Positions 9,520-18,846 of a DNA stretch of 64,000 nt are shown here, piece by piece. The position numbers and the translations under genes are program-made. The notes below the pieces were generated by a model, which worked only from the letters and a program-made list of their open reading frames with translations, made no database searches and had not been told where the DNA came from. Origin of the DNA: Selenomonadaceae bacterium (lineage in GTDB: Bacteria; Bacillota; Negativicutes; Selenomonadales; Selenomonadaceae). The number at the start of each line of letters is the position of its first letter. Position 1 is the stretch's first letter. The stretch spans positions 1 through 64,000 of the forward strand of contig JAFYNH010000075.1 of NCBI GenBank assembly GCA_017549815.1. The letters are read 5' to 3'.

Positions 9520-10977
9520 ATGGTTTATCTTGTGGGCGCGGGCGCGGGAGACGCAGGACTTTTGACGCTGAAAGCTCGCGACGTTTTGGAAATTGCGGAC
9601 GTTGTGATTTATGACAGGCTTGCTGACGATTCAATCTTAAATTTCTGCGCGGGAGCCAAAAAAATTTACGTCGGCAAAGAGGCGGGCAAACATACATTAA
9701 AGCAATCGGAAATAAATCAACTTTTGGTTGATGAGGCGCGGAAAAATAAAATAGTTGTGCGATTGAAGGGCGGCGACCCGTTTGTATTCGGACGCGGCGG
9801 CGAAGAGGCACTTTATCTGCGCGAAAACAATCTACCCTTTGAAATTATTCCCGGAATCACGAGTGCAATAGCAGTTCCGGCTTATGCGGGCATTCCGGTC
9901 ACTCATCGCGGGCTTGCAACGAGTTTTGCGGTTATCACAGGGCATGAAGACCCGACTAAGCCCGAATCAACGATTAACTGGGAAAAAATTTCTACGGCGG
10001 TCGATACGCTGATTTTTTTAATGGGAATTGCCAATTTGCCGCAAATCGTTCAAAAACTTATCGAAAACGGACGCAATCCCGACACTCCCGCTGCGTTGAT
10101 TCGTTGGGGAACCAAACCCAATCAAGAAACACTTATCACAACGCTTGAAAAGGCTCCGAACGCTAAGATTTTACCGCCCGCAATATTTATCGTCGGTGAT
10201 GTCGTCAATCTGCGCGAGCAACTCCAATGGTTTGATAATAAAATCCTGTTCGGTAAAAAAATTTTGGTGACACGTGCAAGAACTCAAGCGTCGAAACTTT
10301 CAAGCGCATTAAAGGATTTGGGCGCGGACGTTATCGAATGTCCGACAATAAAAATCTCTCCGCCTTCCGATAATTACGCGGCGGCTGACGTTGCAATCAA
10401 AAATCTGCGCGATTTCGACTGGATAATCTTCACGAGTGCAAACGGCGTAGAAAAATTTTTTGAGCGGCTCAAAATTCACGGTTTGGACGCCCGCGCTTTG
10501 AATAAAGTTGCGGCAATCGGCTCGGCTACGGCTGAAAAACTTTCAAACTTCGGTATAATCGCTGATATTGTTCCGAAAAATTTTATAGCTGAAAGTTTAG
10601 CTGATTCCCTTAAAAATCTCGTTCCAAATAAAAAAATTCTTATAGCCAGAGCCGAAATCGCTCGCGAAGTTCTTCCCGATTCATTAAAAAGTTTCGGCGC
10701 AAATGTCACTGTCGCGCCTTTCTATAAAGTCGTTCCCGAAACTCCCGCGCAGATTGATTTTAACTCGATTGACTTAATCACGTTTACAAGTTCATCGACC
10801 GTCGAAAATTTTATCAACATTTACGGCGTCGAACACTTAAAAAATATTCCGTCCGCCGCAATCGGTACGATAACCGCGCAAACTTTAGAAAAATTCGGCG
10901 TAACGCCTGTCATTATCGCCAAAGAATTTACGATTAACGGTTTAGTTGAGGTCATCAAGGATTACTATGGAAAATAA
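9520..10977 (+). CDS. cobA-hemD: Uroporphyrinogen-III C-methyltransferase / uroporphyrinogen-III synthase fusion
   Basis: 485 residues with two enzymes. Residues 1 to ~240 are the SAM-dependent CobA/SUMT domain, with VYLVGAGAGDAGLLTLKA at the start, the RLKGGDPFVFGRGGEE signature and the TSAIAVPAYAGIPVTHR loop. Residues ~245-485 are the HemD synthase, with LVTRAR at the start, TSANGVEKFF and a late TFTSSSTVENF. Together they make uroporphyrinogen III from hydroxymethylbilane and methylate it to precorrin-2 for cobalamin and siroheme. The fusion is common in Firmicutes. The ATG follows an AAAGGTGAT site. It overlaps the next gene by 11 bases. Confidence 0.95.
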   Translation: MVYLVGAGAGDAGLLTLKARDVLEIADVVIYDRLADDSILNFCAGAKKIYVGKEAGKHTLKQSEINQLLVDEARKNKIVVRLKGGDPFVFGRGGEEALYLRENNLPFEIIPGITSAIAVPAYAGIPVTHRGLATSFAVITGHEDPTKPESTINWEKISTAVDTLIFLMGIANLPQIVQKLIENGRNPDTPAALIRWGTKPNQETLITTLEKAPNAKILPPAIFIVGDVVNLREQLQWFDNKILFGKKILVTRARTQASKLSSALKDLGADVIECPTIKISPPSDNYAAADVAIKNLRDFDWIIFTSANGVEKFFERLKIHGLDARALNKVAAIGSATAEKLSNFGIIADIVPKNFIAESLADSLKNLVPNKKILIARAEIAREVLPDSLKSFGANVTVAPFYKVVPETPAQIDFNSIDLITFTSSSTVENFINIYGVEHLKNIPSAAIGTITAQTLEKFGVTPVIIAKEFTINGLVEVIKDYYGK

Positions 10978-11341
10978 AAATTTTGACGAAGACGAGCCGA
11001 TTAAAATTTCCGAGCACAAAGTTTTTCGCAGTAAGAAGTTTATAGACAGTGAAACTCAAGCGGCGGAGGATAAAAAGAAATCGGCGACGCCTGAACCCGA
11101 AATCAAATCGAAACTGTCACACGCCGAGACCAGCGGCATTGCCATTTCAGCCGTTATGCTCGTCTACAGCCTCAAAGAAGGTGACAAGCCGCTACTTTTT
11201 ATGTCGACTGCGCTCTTAATTTTTCTTATGCGTCCGCTTATCGGAGCACTCTTCGGCAAGCACAATCGCGCAGTTCAAAATGCCCTGCACAGTTTCAGCA
11301 TAGTACTTTTTATCGGCGCGTTAATCTTCGTGTTCCTGTGA
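10967..11341 (+). CDS. Small membrane protein of unknown function
   Basis: 124 residues. A charged, low-complexity first half (~60 residues rich in Glu, Lys and Asp) is followed by two or three hydrophobic segments, including STALLIFLMRPLIGALFG and a C-terminal LHSFSIVLFIGALIFVFL. It is therefore likely an inner-membrane protein with a cytoplasmic acidic tail. The ATG at 10967 lies inside the end of cobA-hemD. I do not recognise the family. Confidence 0.65.
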   Translation: MENKNFDEDEPIKISEHKVFRSKKFIDSETQAAEDKKKSATPEPEIKSKLSHAETSGIAISAVMLVYSLKEGDKPLLFMSTALLIFLMRPLIGALFGKHNRAVQNALHSFSIVLFIGALIFVFL

Positions 11342-11343
11342 AA

Positions 11344-11373
11344 TTGGACAATTCGCGGCGCGAGTGCTATAAT
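11344..11373 (+). promoter_or_regulatory. Predicted sigma-70 promoter for gyrA
   Basis: TTGGAC at 11344-11349 and TATAAT at 11368-11373 are separated by 18 bases. The gyrA start codon follows 31 bases downstream. Confidence 0.6.
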
Positions 11374-11404
11374 TTTTAAGCTAAAAATTGAATGAGGTGA
11401 GACA

Positions 11405-13846
11405 GTGGAAGAATTGAATTTTGGGCAGGGAAAAATTATCCCCGTCAATCTCGAACACGAGATGAAATTTTCTTACATAGATTACGCAATGTCGGTTATC
11501 GTCTCCCGCGCCCTTCCGGACGTTCGCGACGGCTTAAAGCCCGTTCATCGCAGAATTCTCTACGCTATGCAGGAAGCCGGCATGACAAGCGGCAAGCCGT
11601 ATAAAAAATCGGCGCGTATCGTCGGTGAAGTCTTGGGTAAATATCATCCGCACGGCGACACCTCCGTTTATGACGCGATTGTTCGTATGGCGCAGGATTT
11701 TTCTATGCGTTATCTGCTTGCCGACGGGCACGGTAACTTTGGCTCGGTCGACGGAGACCCTGCCGCCGCCATGCGTTATACCGAAGTCCGCATGTCGAAA
11801 ATTTCCGAACTTATGTTGCAGGACATTGACAAAGAAACTGTCGATTTCGTTCCCAACTACGACGAATCACTTAAAGAGCCGTCCGTTTTGCCCGCCAAAT
11901 TCCCGCAACTGTTGGTAAACGGCACGTCGGGTATCGCGGTTGCTATGGCGACGAATATTCCTCCGCACAATATCGGCGAAGTAATTGACGCGACGCTTTA
12001 TTTAATCGACAATCCCGACGCTCCGACTGACGACTTGATAAAAATTATTCACGGCCCGGATTTCCCGACTGCTGGCTTGATTATCGGCAAAGAGGGAATT
12101 CTTGACGCCTACCGCACGGGACGCGGTTCAATTAAAATGCGGGCGCGTACTTCGATTGAGAAAATTCCTAACGGTAAATCAAGAATCGTCGTTACCGAAT
12201 TGCCTTATCAAGTCAACAAGGCTCGACTTATAGAAAAAATCGCCGACCTGGTTCGTGATAAGACTATCGAAGGCGTTACCGACCTGCGCGACGAATCCGA
12301 CCGCGAAGGTATGCGTATTGCTATCGATTTAAGACGCGACGTTACCCCTCAAATTATCCTGAATCAGCTTTTCAAGCATACTCAACTGCAAGATTCGTTC
12401 GGTGTTATCATGCTCGCACTTGTCGACGGCAAACCCCAAGTCCTTAACCTTAAAGAAATCATCACTTACTACATAAAACATCAAAAAGAAGTCATTACGC
12501 GCAGAACTCGCTACGATTTGGCTAAGGCTAAGGCTCGCGCTCATATTTTGAATGGTTTGACGACCGCCGTTAAAAATCTCGACCAAGTTATCAAAATCGT
12601 CCGCCAAAGTCCCGCCGTAAACGACGCCAAAGCCAAACTTATCGAAACTTTTAACTTCAGCGACGCGCAGGCTCAAGCTATTTTGGATTTGCGCCTCCAA
12701 AAGCTCACGGGGCTTGAACGCGATAAGTTGGAAAGCGAATATAAAACCGTTTTGGACGCTATCAAGTCTTTTTACGCGATTTTGAGCGACGAAAAGAAGA
12801 TTTTGCAGATTATTAAGGACGAACTCACCGTTGTTAAAGAAAAATTCAACGATGAACGCCGTACAGAGATTGTAGACGAAGAATTAACCGCTTTTGAGGC
12901 GGAAGATTTGATTAATGACGATGATATTGTCGTTACGCTTACTCACAGCGGCTACGTTAAGAGAATCGACCTCTCAACCTATAAAAAACAAAAACGCGGC
13001 GGCGTCGGCGTGACCGGTATGGGTACTAAGGAAGAAGATTTCGTCGAACATATTTTAATCACCACGACGCATCACACAATTTTATTTTTCACGAACAAGG
13101 GCAAAGTTTTTAACCTTAAAGCCTATCAAATCGCCGAATCGGGGCGAACTGCCAAAGGAATTCACATCAGCAACCTTTTGCAAATAGAATCGGGCGAAAA
13201 AATCACCGCTTTAATCAAAGTTAAGGACTTCGACCCCACTCGTTATCTTTTTATGGCGACCAAAAAGGGTATCGTCAAGAAAACTCAGCTTTCCGAGTTC
13301 AGTTCCATGATGAAACGCGGCATGTTGGCTATTAATCTCGATAAAGATGATGAACTTATCGGCGTAAAGTTCACTGAAGGCGAACGTTATATCATTCTCG
13401 GCACTGCGCAGGGTATGGCGATTGCTTTTGCCGAAGAAGAAGTCCGCTCAATGGGCAGAAGTGCTCGCGGCGTTCGCGGAATCACTCTTAAAAAGGGAGA
13501 TCGCGTTATCGGTATGGATAAACTTAAAAAAGGCGCGGAAGTTTTAACCGTCAGCGAAGAAGGTCTCGGTAAACGCACTCCGACTGAAGAATATCGCTCG
13601 CAATCGCGCGGCGGCAAGGGTTTAATCAATATGAAAGTCACTGAAAAGACCGGCGAAGTCGTCGGAATTAAAGTTGTGACGCCCGAACAGGAACTTTTGC
13701 TTATTACTACCGAAGGTTTCGTTATTCGGACAAGTATTTCCGAAATCAGCTCGTTCAGCCGCAATACTCAAGGCGTTATGCTCATGAAGACTAAGGAAGA
13801 CGATAAAGTTGCCTCGTTGGCGACCGTAACTCTTAAAAACGATTAA
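11405..13846 (+). CDS. gyrA: DNA gyrase subunit A
   Basis: 813 residues, a usual GyrA length. The breakage-reunion domain shows [20 protein letters not shown], the quinolone-region motif [17 protein letters not shown] and the catalytic Tyr125 in AAMRYTE. The C-terminal beta-pinwheel starts near residue 500, with a GyrA-box-like QKRGGVG and a later QSRGGKG. GyrA introduces negative supercoils with GyrB; gyrB is not in this window. The start is a GTG at 11405 after a TGAGGTGAG site. The GyrA box has Val where the consensus has Arg or Lys. The quinolone-region residues (Thr86 and Asp90) are common wild-type states. Confidence 0.96.
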   Translation: MEELNFGQGKIIPVNLEHEMKFSYIDYAMSVIVSRALPDVRDGLKPVHRRILYAMQEAGMTSGKPYKKSARIVGEVLGKYHPHGDTSVYDAIVRMAQDFSMRYLLADGHGNFGSVDGDPAAAMRYTEVRMSKISELMLQDIDKETVDFVPNYDESLKEPSVLPAKFPQLLVNGTSGIAVAMATNIPPHNIGEVIDATLYLIDNPDAPTDDLIKIIHGPDFPTAGLIIGKEGILDAYRTGRGSIKMRARTSIEKIPNGKSRIVVTELPYQVNKARLIEKIADLVRDKTIEGVTDLRDESDREGMRIAIDLRRDVTPQIILNQLFKHTQLQDSFGVIMLALVDGKPQVLNLKEIITYYIKHQKEVITRRTRYDLAKAKARAHILNGLTTAVKNLDQVIKIVRQSPAVNDAKAKLIETFNFSDAQAQAILDLRLQKLTGLERDKLESEYKTVLDAIKSFYAILSDEKKILQIIKDELTVVKEKFNDERRTEIVDEELTAFEAEDLINDDDIVVTLTHSGYVKRIDLSTYKKQKRGGVGVTGMGTKEEDFVEHILITTTHHTILFFTNKGKVFNLKAYQIAESGRTAKGIHISNLLQIESGEKITALIKVKDFDPTRYLFMATKKGIVKKTQLSEFSSMMKRGMLAINLDKDDELIGVKFTEGERYIILGTAQGMAIAFAEEEVRSMGRSARGVRGITLKKGDRVIGMDKLKKGAEVLTVSEEGLGKRTPTEEYRSQSRGGKGLINMKVTEKTGEVVGIKVVTPEQELLLITTEGFVIRTSISEISSFSRNTQGVMLMKTKEDDKVASLATVTLKND

Positions 13847-13856
13847 TTTTTCTAAT

Positions 13857-13882
13857 CAGGCTCGCTTATGCGGGCTTTTTTT
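13857..13882 (+). terminator. Rho-independent terminator after gyrA
   Basis: GCTCGC and GCGGGC pair around a TTAT loop, followed by seven T. It lies 13 bases after the gyrA stop. Confidence 0.85.
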
Positions 13883-13910
13883 GTTAAAATATGCTCGGAA
13901 GGTGATTATC

Positions 13911-14726
13911 TTGAAATATAAACTTCTAGCTCTCGATATGGACGGCACGCTTTTAAATTCGCAGAAAAAAATTACTCCGCGAACCAAATCCGCCATTAAC
14001 GAACTTATTCAGCGCGGAATTTATGTTGTAATCGGTACCGGACGCGATTTAGCCGAAGTCAGCGACTACCGAAACGACTTTAAGGGCATGAAGTACGCTA
14101 TTCTGATGAGCGGCGGACTAATTTTCGATTTTTTTAATGACAAACCCGTTAAAGTTCACGGTCTCGACGAAGAAACTATCTTTAAGCTTATCGATTTCGG
14201 CTTGGAAGTCGACGCTATGATTCATTTGCACACGATAAGGCAATCAATCGCTCGCGAAGTCGATATTCAGAATATGGCGGCGTTCGGAATGGGTATTTAT
14301 CAAGAAATGTTCAATAGAATTTGCACACGTTGCACTGATTGCAAGGATTTTGTACGTTCACACAGCGGCGAAGTCGTTAAAGTCAATCTCTATCACCGCG
14401 ATAAATCTTCCAGAGATAAAAATTTCGCCCGCATTCAGCCTTTGAACCTCTCTATCAGTTTCGCGGAGGCTTTTAACCTTGAAATGTCGCCCGAAAAAAT
14501 TACTAAAGGCTCCGGACTCGTCGAATTATGCGATTTCCTTAATATCGATATTGAAGACACCGTTGCAGTCGGTGACGCGCCTAACGATAAAGAAATTCTA
14601 CAAATCGCGGGCGTCGGCGTCGCTATGGGCAATTCTAACGACGAAATTAAAAAAATCGCCGACTTTATCACTCTCGATAACGATAATGACGGCGTTGCGG
14701 TCGCTATTGATAAATTTTTCGGCTGA
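13911..14726 (+). CDS. HAD-superfamily phosphatase, Cof type
   Basis: 271 residues. The Cof/YidA group of haloacid dehalogenase-like phosphatases is shown by LLALDMDGTLLNS near the N-terminus (nucleophile and acid Asp), a Ser/Thr motif in VVIGTGRD, a Lys in EKITKGSGL and GDAPNDKEIL near the end. Such enzymes hydrolyse sugar phosphates, flavin or cofactor phosphates; the substrate cannot be read from sequence. The TTG at 13911 is chosen because an AAGGTGAT site lies five bases upstream. An earlier in-frame TTG sits in the gyrA terminator. Confidence 0.85.
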   Translation: MKYKLLALDMDGTLLNSQKKITPRTKSAINELIQRGIYVVIGTGRDLAEVSDYRNDFKGMKYAILMSGGLIFDFFNDKPVKVHGLDEETIFKLIDFGLEVDAMIHLHTIRQSIAREVDIQNMAAFGMGIYQEMFNRICTRCTDCKDFVRSHSGEVVKVNLYHRDKSSRDKNFARIQPLNLSISFAEAFNLEMSPEKITKGSGLVELCDFLNIDIEDTVAVGDAPNDKEILQIAGVGVAMGNSNDEIKKIADFITLDNDNDGVAVAIDKFFG

Positions 14727-14734
14727 AACGCGAA

Positions 14735-14770
14735 AAAATACCGCCTCTCATTGCGAGTGACGGTTTTTTA
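14735..14770. terminator. Bidirectional terminator between convergent genes
   Basis: A hairpin with ACCG/CGGT outer and CTC/GAG inner pairs has a T-run on either strand (14764-14769 on plus, opposite the A-run at 14735-14740 on minus). It serves the Cof-type gene and the convergent PIN toxin gene. Confidence 0.7.
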
Positions 14771-15175
14771 TTACACCTTGAAAATATTTTCGCTGTCGTA
14801 TTCGGCAATGTGTTCGTCGTGCGTGATAAACATCATTTCTTCTGCAACTGCCTGCGCGAGTAGCAAATTATCGAATGGATCTTTGTGCAGAGGCTTGCCC
14901 TCTTTGCGTTTGAGCGTCTTGAACGTCAAAACGTGATTTAATTCAAGAGTAAGCGGCTTAAATCCGAATGTTTTGCAATAGCTGATAAGTTCCTCGCCGC
15001 TATATGGCATTTTGTCGGGGTGATTCTTGTGCTTCAACTCAATTTCAAAAATCGACAATGAGCTGAAATAAGTCGTGTTATTCTTGTCAGAAATCATCTT
15101 GCGAACTTTTTCCGCGAGCTTTTCGTTTTTCTCGAAATGCCAAATCAAAATGTGCGTGTCCATTAAAAATTTCAT
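14771..15175 (-). CDS. vapC: VapC-type PIN-domain toxin
   Basis: 134 residues. The PIN nuclease signature is FLMDTHILIWHF at the N-terminus, a Glu in SIFEIELKHK, the strongly conserved HKDPFDNLLLAQA and a final Asp in ITHDEHIAEYD. These acidic residues bind the metal of the RNase. VapC toxins cleave tRNA or rRNA when the antitoxin is lost. The gene overlaps its upstream antitoxin by four bases (ATGA), the normal arrangement. Confidence 0.9.
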   Translation of the reverse strand: MKFLMDTHILIWHFEKNEKLAEKVRKMISDKNNTTYFSSLSIFEIELKHKNHPDKMPYSGEELISYCKTFGFKPLTLELNHVLTFKTLKRKEGKPLHKDPFDNLLLAQAVAEEMMFITHDEHIAEYDSENIFKV

Positions 15176-15462
15176 TTCGTTACCTCGTAGCTGTCAGCAA
15201 CATCTTGCCAAATTTCCTTGTCCATCGCAACAAATGCCTCGTCAAAGTCGGGCGGAAGATTGAATTTGCCCTTCGCCGCGCCCCAACCGCGTTCGCGCAG
15301 ATTTTTTTCGTCTTCAGCAGTCAATGCGCCGCCTATTCCGCTGATTTTGAAGACAGGCTCTTGATTTCGCATGATTACTACTTCCTCTGAAGGATTTTCG
15401 TCCAACAAAGCAAGTAATTCCGGCAGTCGCGCCTGTACGTCCTTTACGTTTACAAATTTCAT
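15172..15462 (-). CDS. Phd/YefM-family antitoxin of the PIN toxin
   Basis: 96 residues. The N-terminus FVNVKDVQARLPELLALLD and the next block EEVVIMRNQEPVFKI match the DNA-binding half of Phd/YefM antitoxins. The C-terminal part (FNLPPDFDEAF) should bind and cover the toxin. The ATG at 15462 lies eight bases after AGGAGG; the in-frame ATG at 15468 is only two bases away from it and less likely. Promoter and gene order fit autoregulation by the complex. Confidence 0.85.
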   Translation of the reverse strand: MKFVNVKDVQARLPELLALLDENPSEEVVIMRNQEPVFKISGIGGALTAEDEKNLRERGWGAAKGKFNLPPDFDEAFVAMDKEIWQDVADSYEVTK

Positions 15463-15480
15463 TGTCATTACCTCCTAAGT

Positions 15481-15517
15481 TTGAAAAAATTTTAGTCGCG
15501 TTGTAGAATATTGTCAA
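15481..15517. promoter_or_regulatory. Overlapping divergent promoters, vapBC-type operon and DUF1902 gene
   Basis: On minus, TTGACA (15512-15517) and TAAAAT (15489-15494) are spaced by 17 bases and point to the antitoxin. On plus, TTGAAA (15481-15486) and TAGAAT (15504-15509) are also spaced by 17 and point to the DUF1902 gene. The two promoters occupy the same DNA, so RNA polymerase or the antitoxin bound for one would exclude the other. Confidence 0.65.
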
Positions 15518-15530
15518 GGAGTTGATTAAT

Positions 15531-15968
15531 ATGACTGATACACAAACTTTAAATCCAGAAATCCTAAACGTAACGGAGAATGTCACCTTCACGCCGCTTG
15601 AATTGAAATATTTCGTCTTGGAGCTTAAAGATATGATGGCTGAAGGTAAATTCGACCTCCCGAAGGTCATTCATAATGCTCGCTACCTAGCTGAACTCGA
15701 AATAAGCGATAAACAGTTTGAAGAAGGGCATTACATAGAGTTTGAGGACGGCGAATGGGATAAATTTGTCGATGAACAGGATTTTGAAGTGACTATTAAG
15801 GGCGGTTATAAAATTCAAATTGCTTGGGACGATGAATCCAAAGTTTGGGTTGCGACTAGCAAAGATATTCCCGGATTGATTCTTGAAGACGAATCGTCAG
15901 GTATATTGATTCAAAAAGCCAAGCAAGTTGCGTTTGAACTTATGGAACTTAACGGCATGTCAAGCTAG
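15531..15968 (+). CDS. DUF1902-domain protein
   Basis: 145 residues. The C-terminal half reads YKIQIAWDDESKVWVATSKDIPGLILEDES and ends with ELMELN. This is the DUF1902 domain, related to HicB-type antitoxin folds. The N-terminal half is not recognised. The ATG at 15531 is nine bases after AAGGAG; the TTG at 15522 abuts the site. The gene is divergent from the PIN toxin operon, and its 3' end overlaps the convergent methyltransferase gene by four bases. An antitoxin-like role is possible but no partner toxin is next to it. Confidence 0.75.
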   Translation: MTDTQTLNPEILNVTENVTFTPLELKYFVLELKDMMAEGKFDLPKVIHNARYLAELEISDKQFEEGHYIEFEDGEWDKFVDEQDFEVTIKGGYKIQIAWDDESKVWVATSKDIPGLILEDESSGILIQKAKQVAFELMELNGMSS

Positions 15969-18340
15969 AAATATCGCACCTCGTCCCGCAAAAAGCCCAA
16001 TTCGTATATCTGCGGCAATAATTTCGCGCTTAATGCCGTTAAATCAACGCTCGCGCCTAAACTCATGCGAATTTGATACCAGCCTGCGTCCCAACTCTCG
16101 ATTTTCCAACGCACAACGTCTAATCGCTCTAATTCAGCGTAAAATCGCTTGTATATCTCCCGACCAGCATTTATTACCGCCTTTGACTCCAAAGATAGCT
16201 CCTTGCGGTGATTTTCCAGCCATTTCGCCGCAAATCTGTCCTCACACGCCCGATATATCGACATTCGCAACACAGGCGACGTACATAGCCAACTTTTTAC
16301 CTCCGTCAATAAATACGGATAAAAATTGTTCACTATTTCATATTTCGCCCCTGCGTATTCCACTTCCCGCAAACTTACCGTCTGATTCGACGACGCAAAT
16401 AAACTCCACACTACCGCATCGCCTATAAATTCGCACGGCAACTCTTTTGCCGGTTTCATGAATTGGTCGCGGTCATTTAGCCAATCTGCCTTCGGCAATC
16501 GCCGCACCATGTGCACTATCATCGCCTGTTCAAAATTTTCTGCTGTAATTGATATATCATGTCCGCTTGCATACGGCGCAGATAAAAATGCAACTCTATT
16601 TTGATGCATAAAGTCATTTCCATTACAAACTAACGACGCTAAAAAGCCTTCCGCTACTAAATCATCGCATTGTTTAGCTTCAAACCCAAAATTTAACCCG
16701 CTAATCATCGGCGGGAATTTTTTTATGCAACGAGGGCGGTCAACCCATTTATTTAAGAAATTTTCACTCCGCGCAGGTCTTAAAATCTTTTCAGCATACT
16801 TTTCCACTGAATTATTATATACATCAAGAGTAATTTCTTGCTCCTCTAATGAAATGCGCTCGTTAAGGTTCCAAATCAAAAATCCGACTGGAAATTGAGC
16901 CTTGCAACCGTCAAAACTCTTTGAATTGAATACAAAGCCGCGTTCAAACTTATATCGGAAAAATTTATCGCGGATTTGTTGGTCTGCATTAGCATTTATA
17001 TATTTAATCTTAGAAAACATTCCTAACCACGCTTTACGATTGGCAAAATCGCGACTGATTCGATATAAAAACTGCGCAGTTAGCTCTTGACTGGCTTTTC
17101 CGAGATTTTCAGCGTTCATAAGATTTCCAATAGTAGTAAATGCCACTTTGTCCTTAGTAATTTTAGATTTATCGCGTTCGTAGTTATTAGCAGTGGCGTA
17201 AGGCGGATTTATATAGATAATCCATTTAATATTCGGGTTAGCGAGGTCAGCGCGGAGCTTTTCGGGCAATTTATCAGCGGAGTCGTTAAGGAAATCGTAT
17301 TGAAAAACGGTCGCCTCAGCGAAAATACTCTTGCAATAAGCGGCATCGTCGTTAATCAGCGTGGAAATGTAGCAACGTTTGAGAATATCGGGCGGAAAAT
17401 TAAATTCGAGATTGCCTGTGCCCGCCGCCATATCCCAAAGTCTGAAATTATCATCTTTCCACCACTCGCCGACCGTTTTGCATAAATATTTAAAGGCTTT
17501 ATCGGCGAAAGCAAGCGGAGTATAAAATTCGCCTGTGCGACGGCGCAAATTTTCCTCAGTCATCCTATCCATCTTGCGACGTATGGCGATAATGGCGTCA
17601 GCAGTCTGAATTTTATCGTATAAATCCCAAAAGGCGTGATATTTATCGGGTTTAATGAATTTCTCGACGCGTTCGCCGTTATTCATGCGAAAAAGTACGC
17701 TGTTACGCAAATCCTCCGATTTACCTTGCTCAATATCGGTAATGAAGTATTCGGAAGGCTTTCTGCCATTAGCGACGGCATCACCGAATAATTTTTGCCA
17801 GTAAAGGAAGATTTGCTCGAAATTTTGTTCAGTAATTTGCTTAACGACGCGAGATTTACCTTGAAAGATGTTATTTATGTTTGTAGCGAAGGCAATTTCG
17901 ACGTTATAAGCGTCTAAGTCGTAAATAGTGGCGGATTTAATGGAATCGGAGTTAGCGAGAGCGTTTACAAGCAATTTGCACGGGGAAGAGGGTCTTAAGT
18001 CCCAATCGAAGTTGTCATCATCGTAGAAATTGGCAAAAGTTTCCGTCGGGAAGATAACGGCGGCGGATTTAGTTACGATAGCGATATTTTGGCTGACCGG
18101 TCGGAAATCTGAGCCGAATTTTAATCTGCGGACGTAGTAAAGGGTTTGCGCGACGATTTTAGCTAAGATTTGGTTATTGTGGAGGTTAGAATCGAGTTTG
18201 AACTCGAAAAGAATCTGTGGCGTGTAAAGGTCGATGAAATTTTTGGTAGAAAGTTTGATGTGGAAGTACTTAGCGAAGAAATTTTTAAGTTCTTCCTCCG
18301 TGAGAGCGGCTTGAAGTGTTTGGAAGAGATTTTTTTTCAT
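15965..18340 (-). CDS. Large N6-adenine DNA methyltransferase, possibly type IIG restriction-modification enzyme
   Basis: 791 residues from the ATG at 18340, which follows GAGGTGA; the longer frame lacks a site. The SAM-binding motif I is LWDMAAGTGNLEF, preceded by RRTGEFYTPLAFADKAFKYL. Catalytic motif IV is INPPYATANNY, of the N6-adenine class. The ~300 C-terminal residues would be the target recognition region. Near the N-terminus, Asp37 and Glu46-Phe47-Lys48 in LYTPQILFEFKLDS could form a PD-(D/E)XK nuclease site, as in type IIG enzymes. That reading is inference. No separate endonuclease or specificity subunit gene lies next to it. Confidence 0.8.
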   Translation of the reverse strand: MKKNLFQTLQAALTEEELKNFFAKYFHIKLSTKNFIDLYTPQILFEFKLDSNLHNNQILAKIVAQTLYYVRRLKFGSDFRPVSQNIAIVTKSAAVIFPTETFANFYDDDNFDWDLRPSSPCKLLVNALANSDSIKSATIYDLDAYNVEIAFATNINNIFQGKSRVVKQITEQNFEQIFLYWQKLFGDAVANGRKPSEYFITDIEQGKSEDLRNSVLFRMNNGERVEKFIKPDKYHAFWDLYDKIQTADAIIAIRRKMDRMTEENLRRRTGEFYTPLAFADKAFKYLCKTVGEWWKDDNFRLWDMAAGTGNLEFNFPPDILKRCYISTLINDDAAYCKSIFAEATVFQYDFLNDSADKLPEKLRADLANPNIKWIIYINPPYATANNYERDKSKITKDKVAFTTIGNLMNAENLGKASQELTAQFLYRISRDFANRKAWLGMFSKIKYINANADQQIRDKFFRYKFERGFVFNSKSFDGCKAQFPVGFLIWNLNERISLEEQEITLDVYNNSVEKYAEKILRPARSENFLNKWVDRPRCIKKFPPMISGLNFGFEAKQCDDLVAEGFLASLVCNGNDFMHQNRVAFLSAPYASGHDISITAENFEQAMIVHMVRRLPKADWLNDRDQFMKPAKELPCEFIGDAVVWSLFASSNQTVSLREVEYAGAKYEIVNNFYPYLLTEVKSWLCTSPVLRMSIYRACEDRFAAKWLENHRKELSLESKAVINAGREIYKRFYAELERLDVVRWKIESWDAGWYQIRMSLGASVDLTALSAKLLPQIYELGFLRDEVRYF

Positions 18341-18386
18341 TATGGTCACCTCGCGATTGATTCTAGCAAAAAATTTGGTTGTGAGC

Positions 18387-18415
18387 AAAAAAAAAATCGT
18401 CCGCGCAGGCGATTT
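18387..18415 (-). terminator. Rho-independent terminator, minus strand
   Basis: AAATCG and CGATTT form a stem on the minus strand followed by about ten T. It lies downstream of the gene at 18558-18842 and upstream of the methyltransferase gene. Confidence 0.75.
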
Positions 18416-18557
18416 AGAGTTTCAAAGTAAAAATTATGATATATTATAATCTTAACAAGGCGTTTGGCAGTTCAAAATAAAAAATGCACCGATATGCAAT
18501 TTTCACTTTGGGCTTTGAGGTTCAAAGTTAGGAATGTCAAATATGACATTTTTAATA

Positions 18558-18842
18558 TCAGGTAAAAAATTCTACGTCAATATCGGATTCGCCCTCGACG
18601 ATTGATTTACCGTCGGGAAATATATTGGCATTGATTAAGTCATCGACGAAAGGCTCGCCGTCGGCAATCGTGATTGAGTAGACGCATTCGGGATTGTCGC
18701 CGCATCGCCATACAGAAATTTTTGTTCGCGAACCTTCGGCAGGGTCTTTCTGGAAATCATACATCTCACCGCGATAAGAAAATTCTATCTCGCTGTGAAT
18801 CAACATAGTTTCTTTAAGTTCATTTAATGTCATGCCTGTCAT
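18558..18842 (-). CDS. Hypothetical protein, 94 residues
   Basis: I do not recognise this family. The protein is acidic and has no signal peptide or membrane segment. It begins TGMTLNELKETML and ends DIDVEFFT. The ATG at 18842 follows AGGTGATAAT. It is the last gene of the run 19843-18558, four bases after the preceding gene, and is ended by a terminator at 18387-18415. The size, acidity and position after a DUF4417 gene would suit an accessory or immunity-type protein, but nothing proves this. Confidence 0.6.
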   Translation of the reverse strand: MTGMTLNELKETMLIHSEIEFSYRGEMYDFQKDPAEGSRTKISVWRCGDNPECVYSITIADGEPFVDDLINANIFPDGKSIVEGESDIDVEFFT

Positions 18843-18846
18843 ATTA

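Noticed and set aside
11534-11731. Quinolone resistance from the Thr at the Ser83-equivalent position of GyrA
   Set aside because: Thr is a frequent wild-type residue there, and the Asp four residues later is intact.
11405-13846. Assignment of the topoisomerase gene as parC
   Set aside because: The length, the GyrA-box-like motifs in the C-terminal domain and the overall match favour gyrA.
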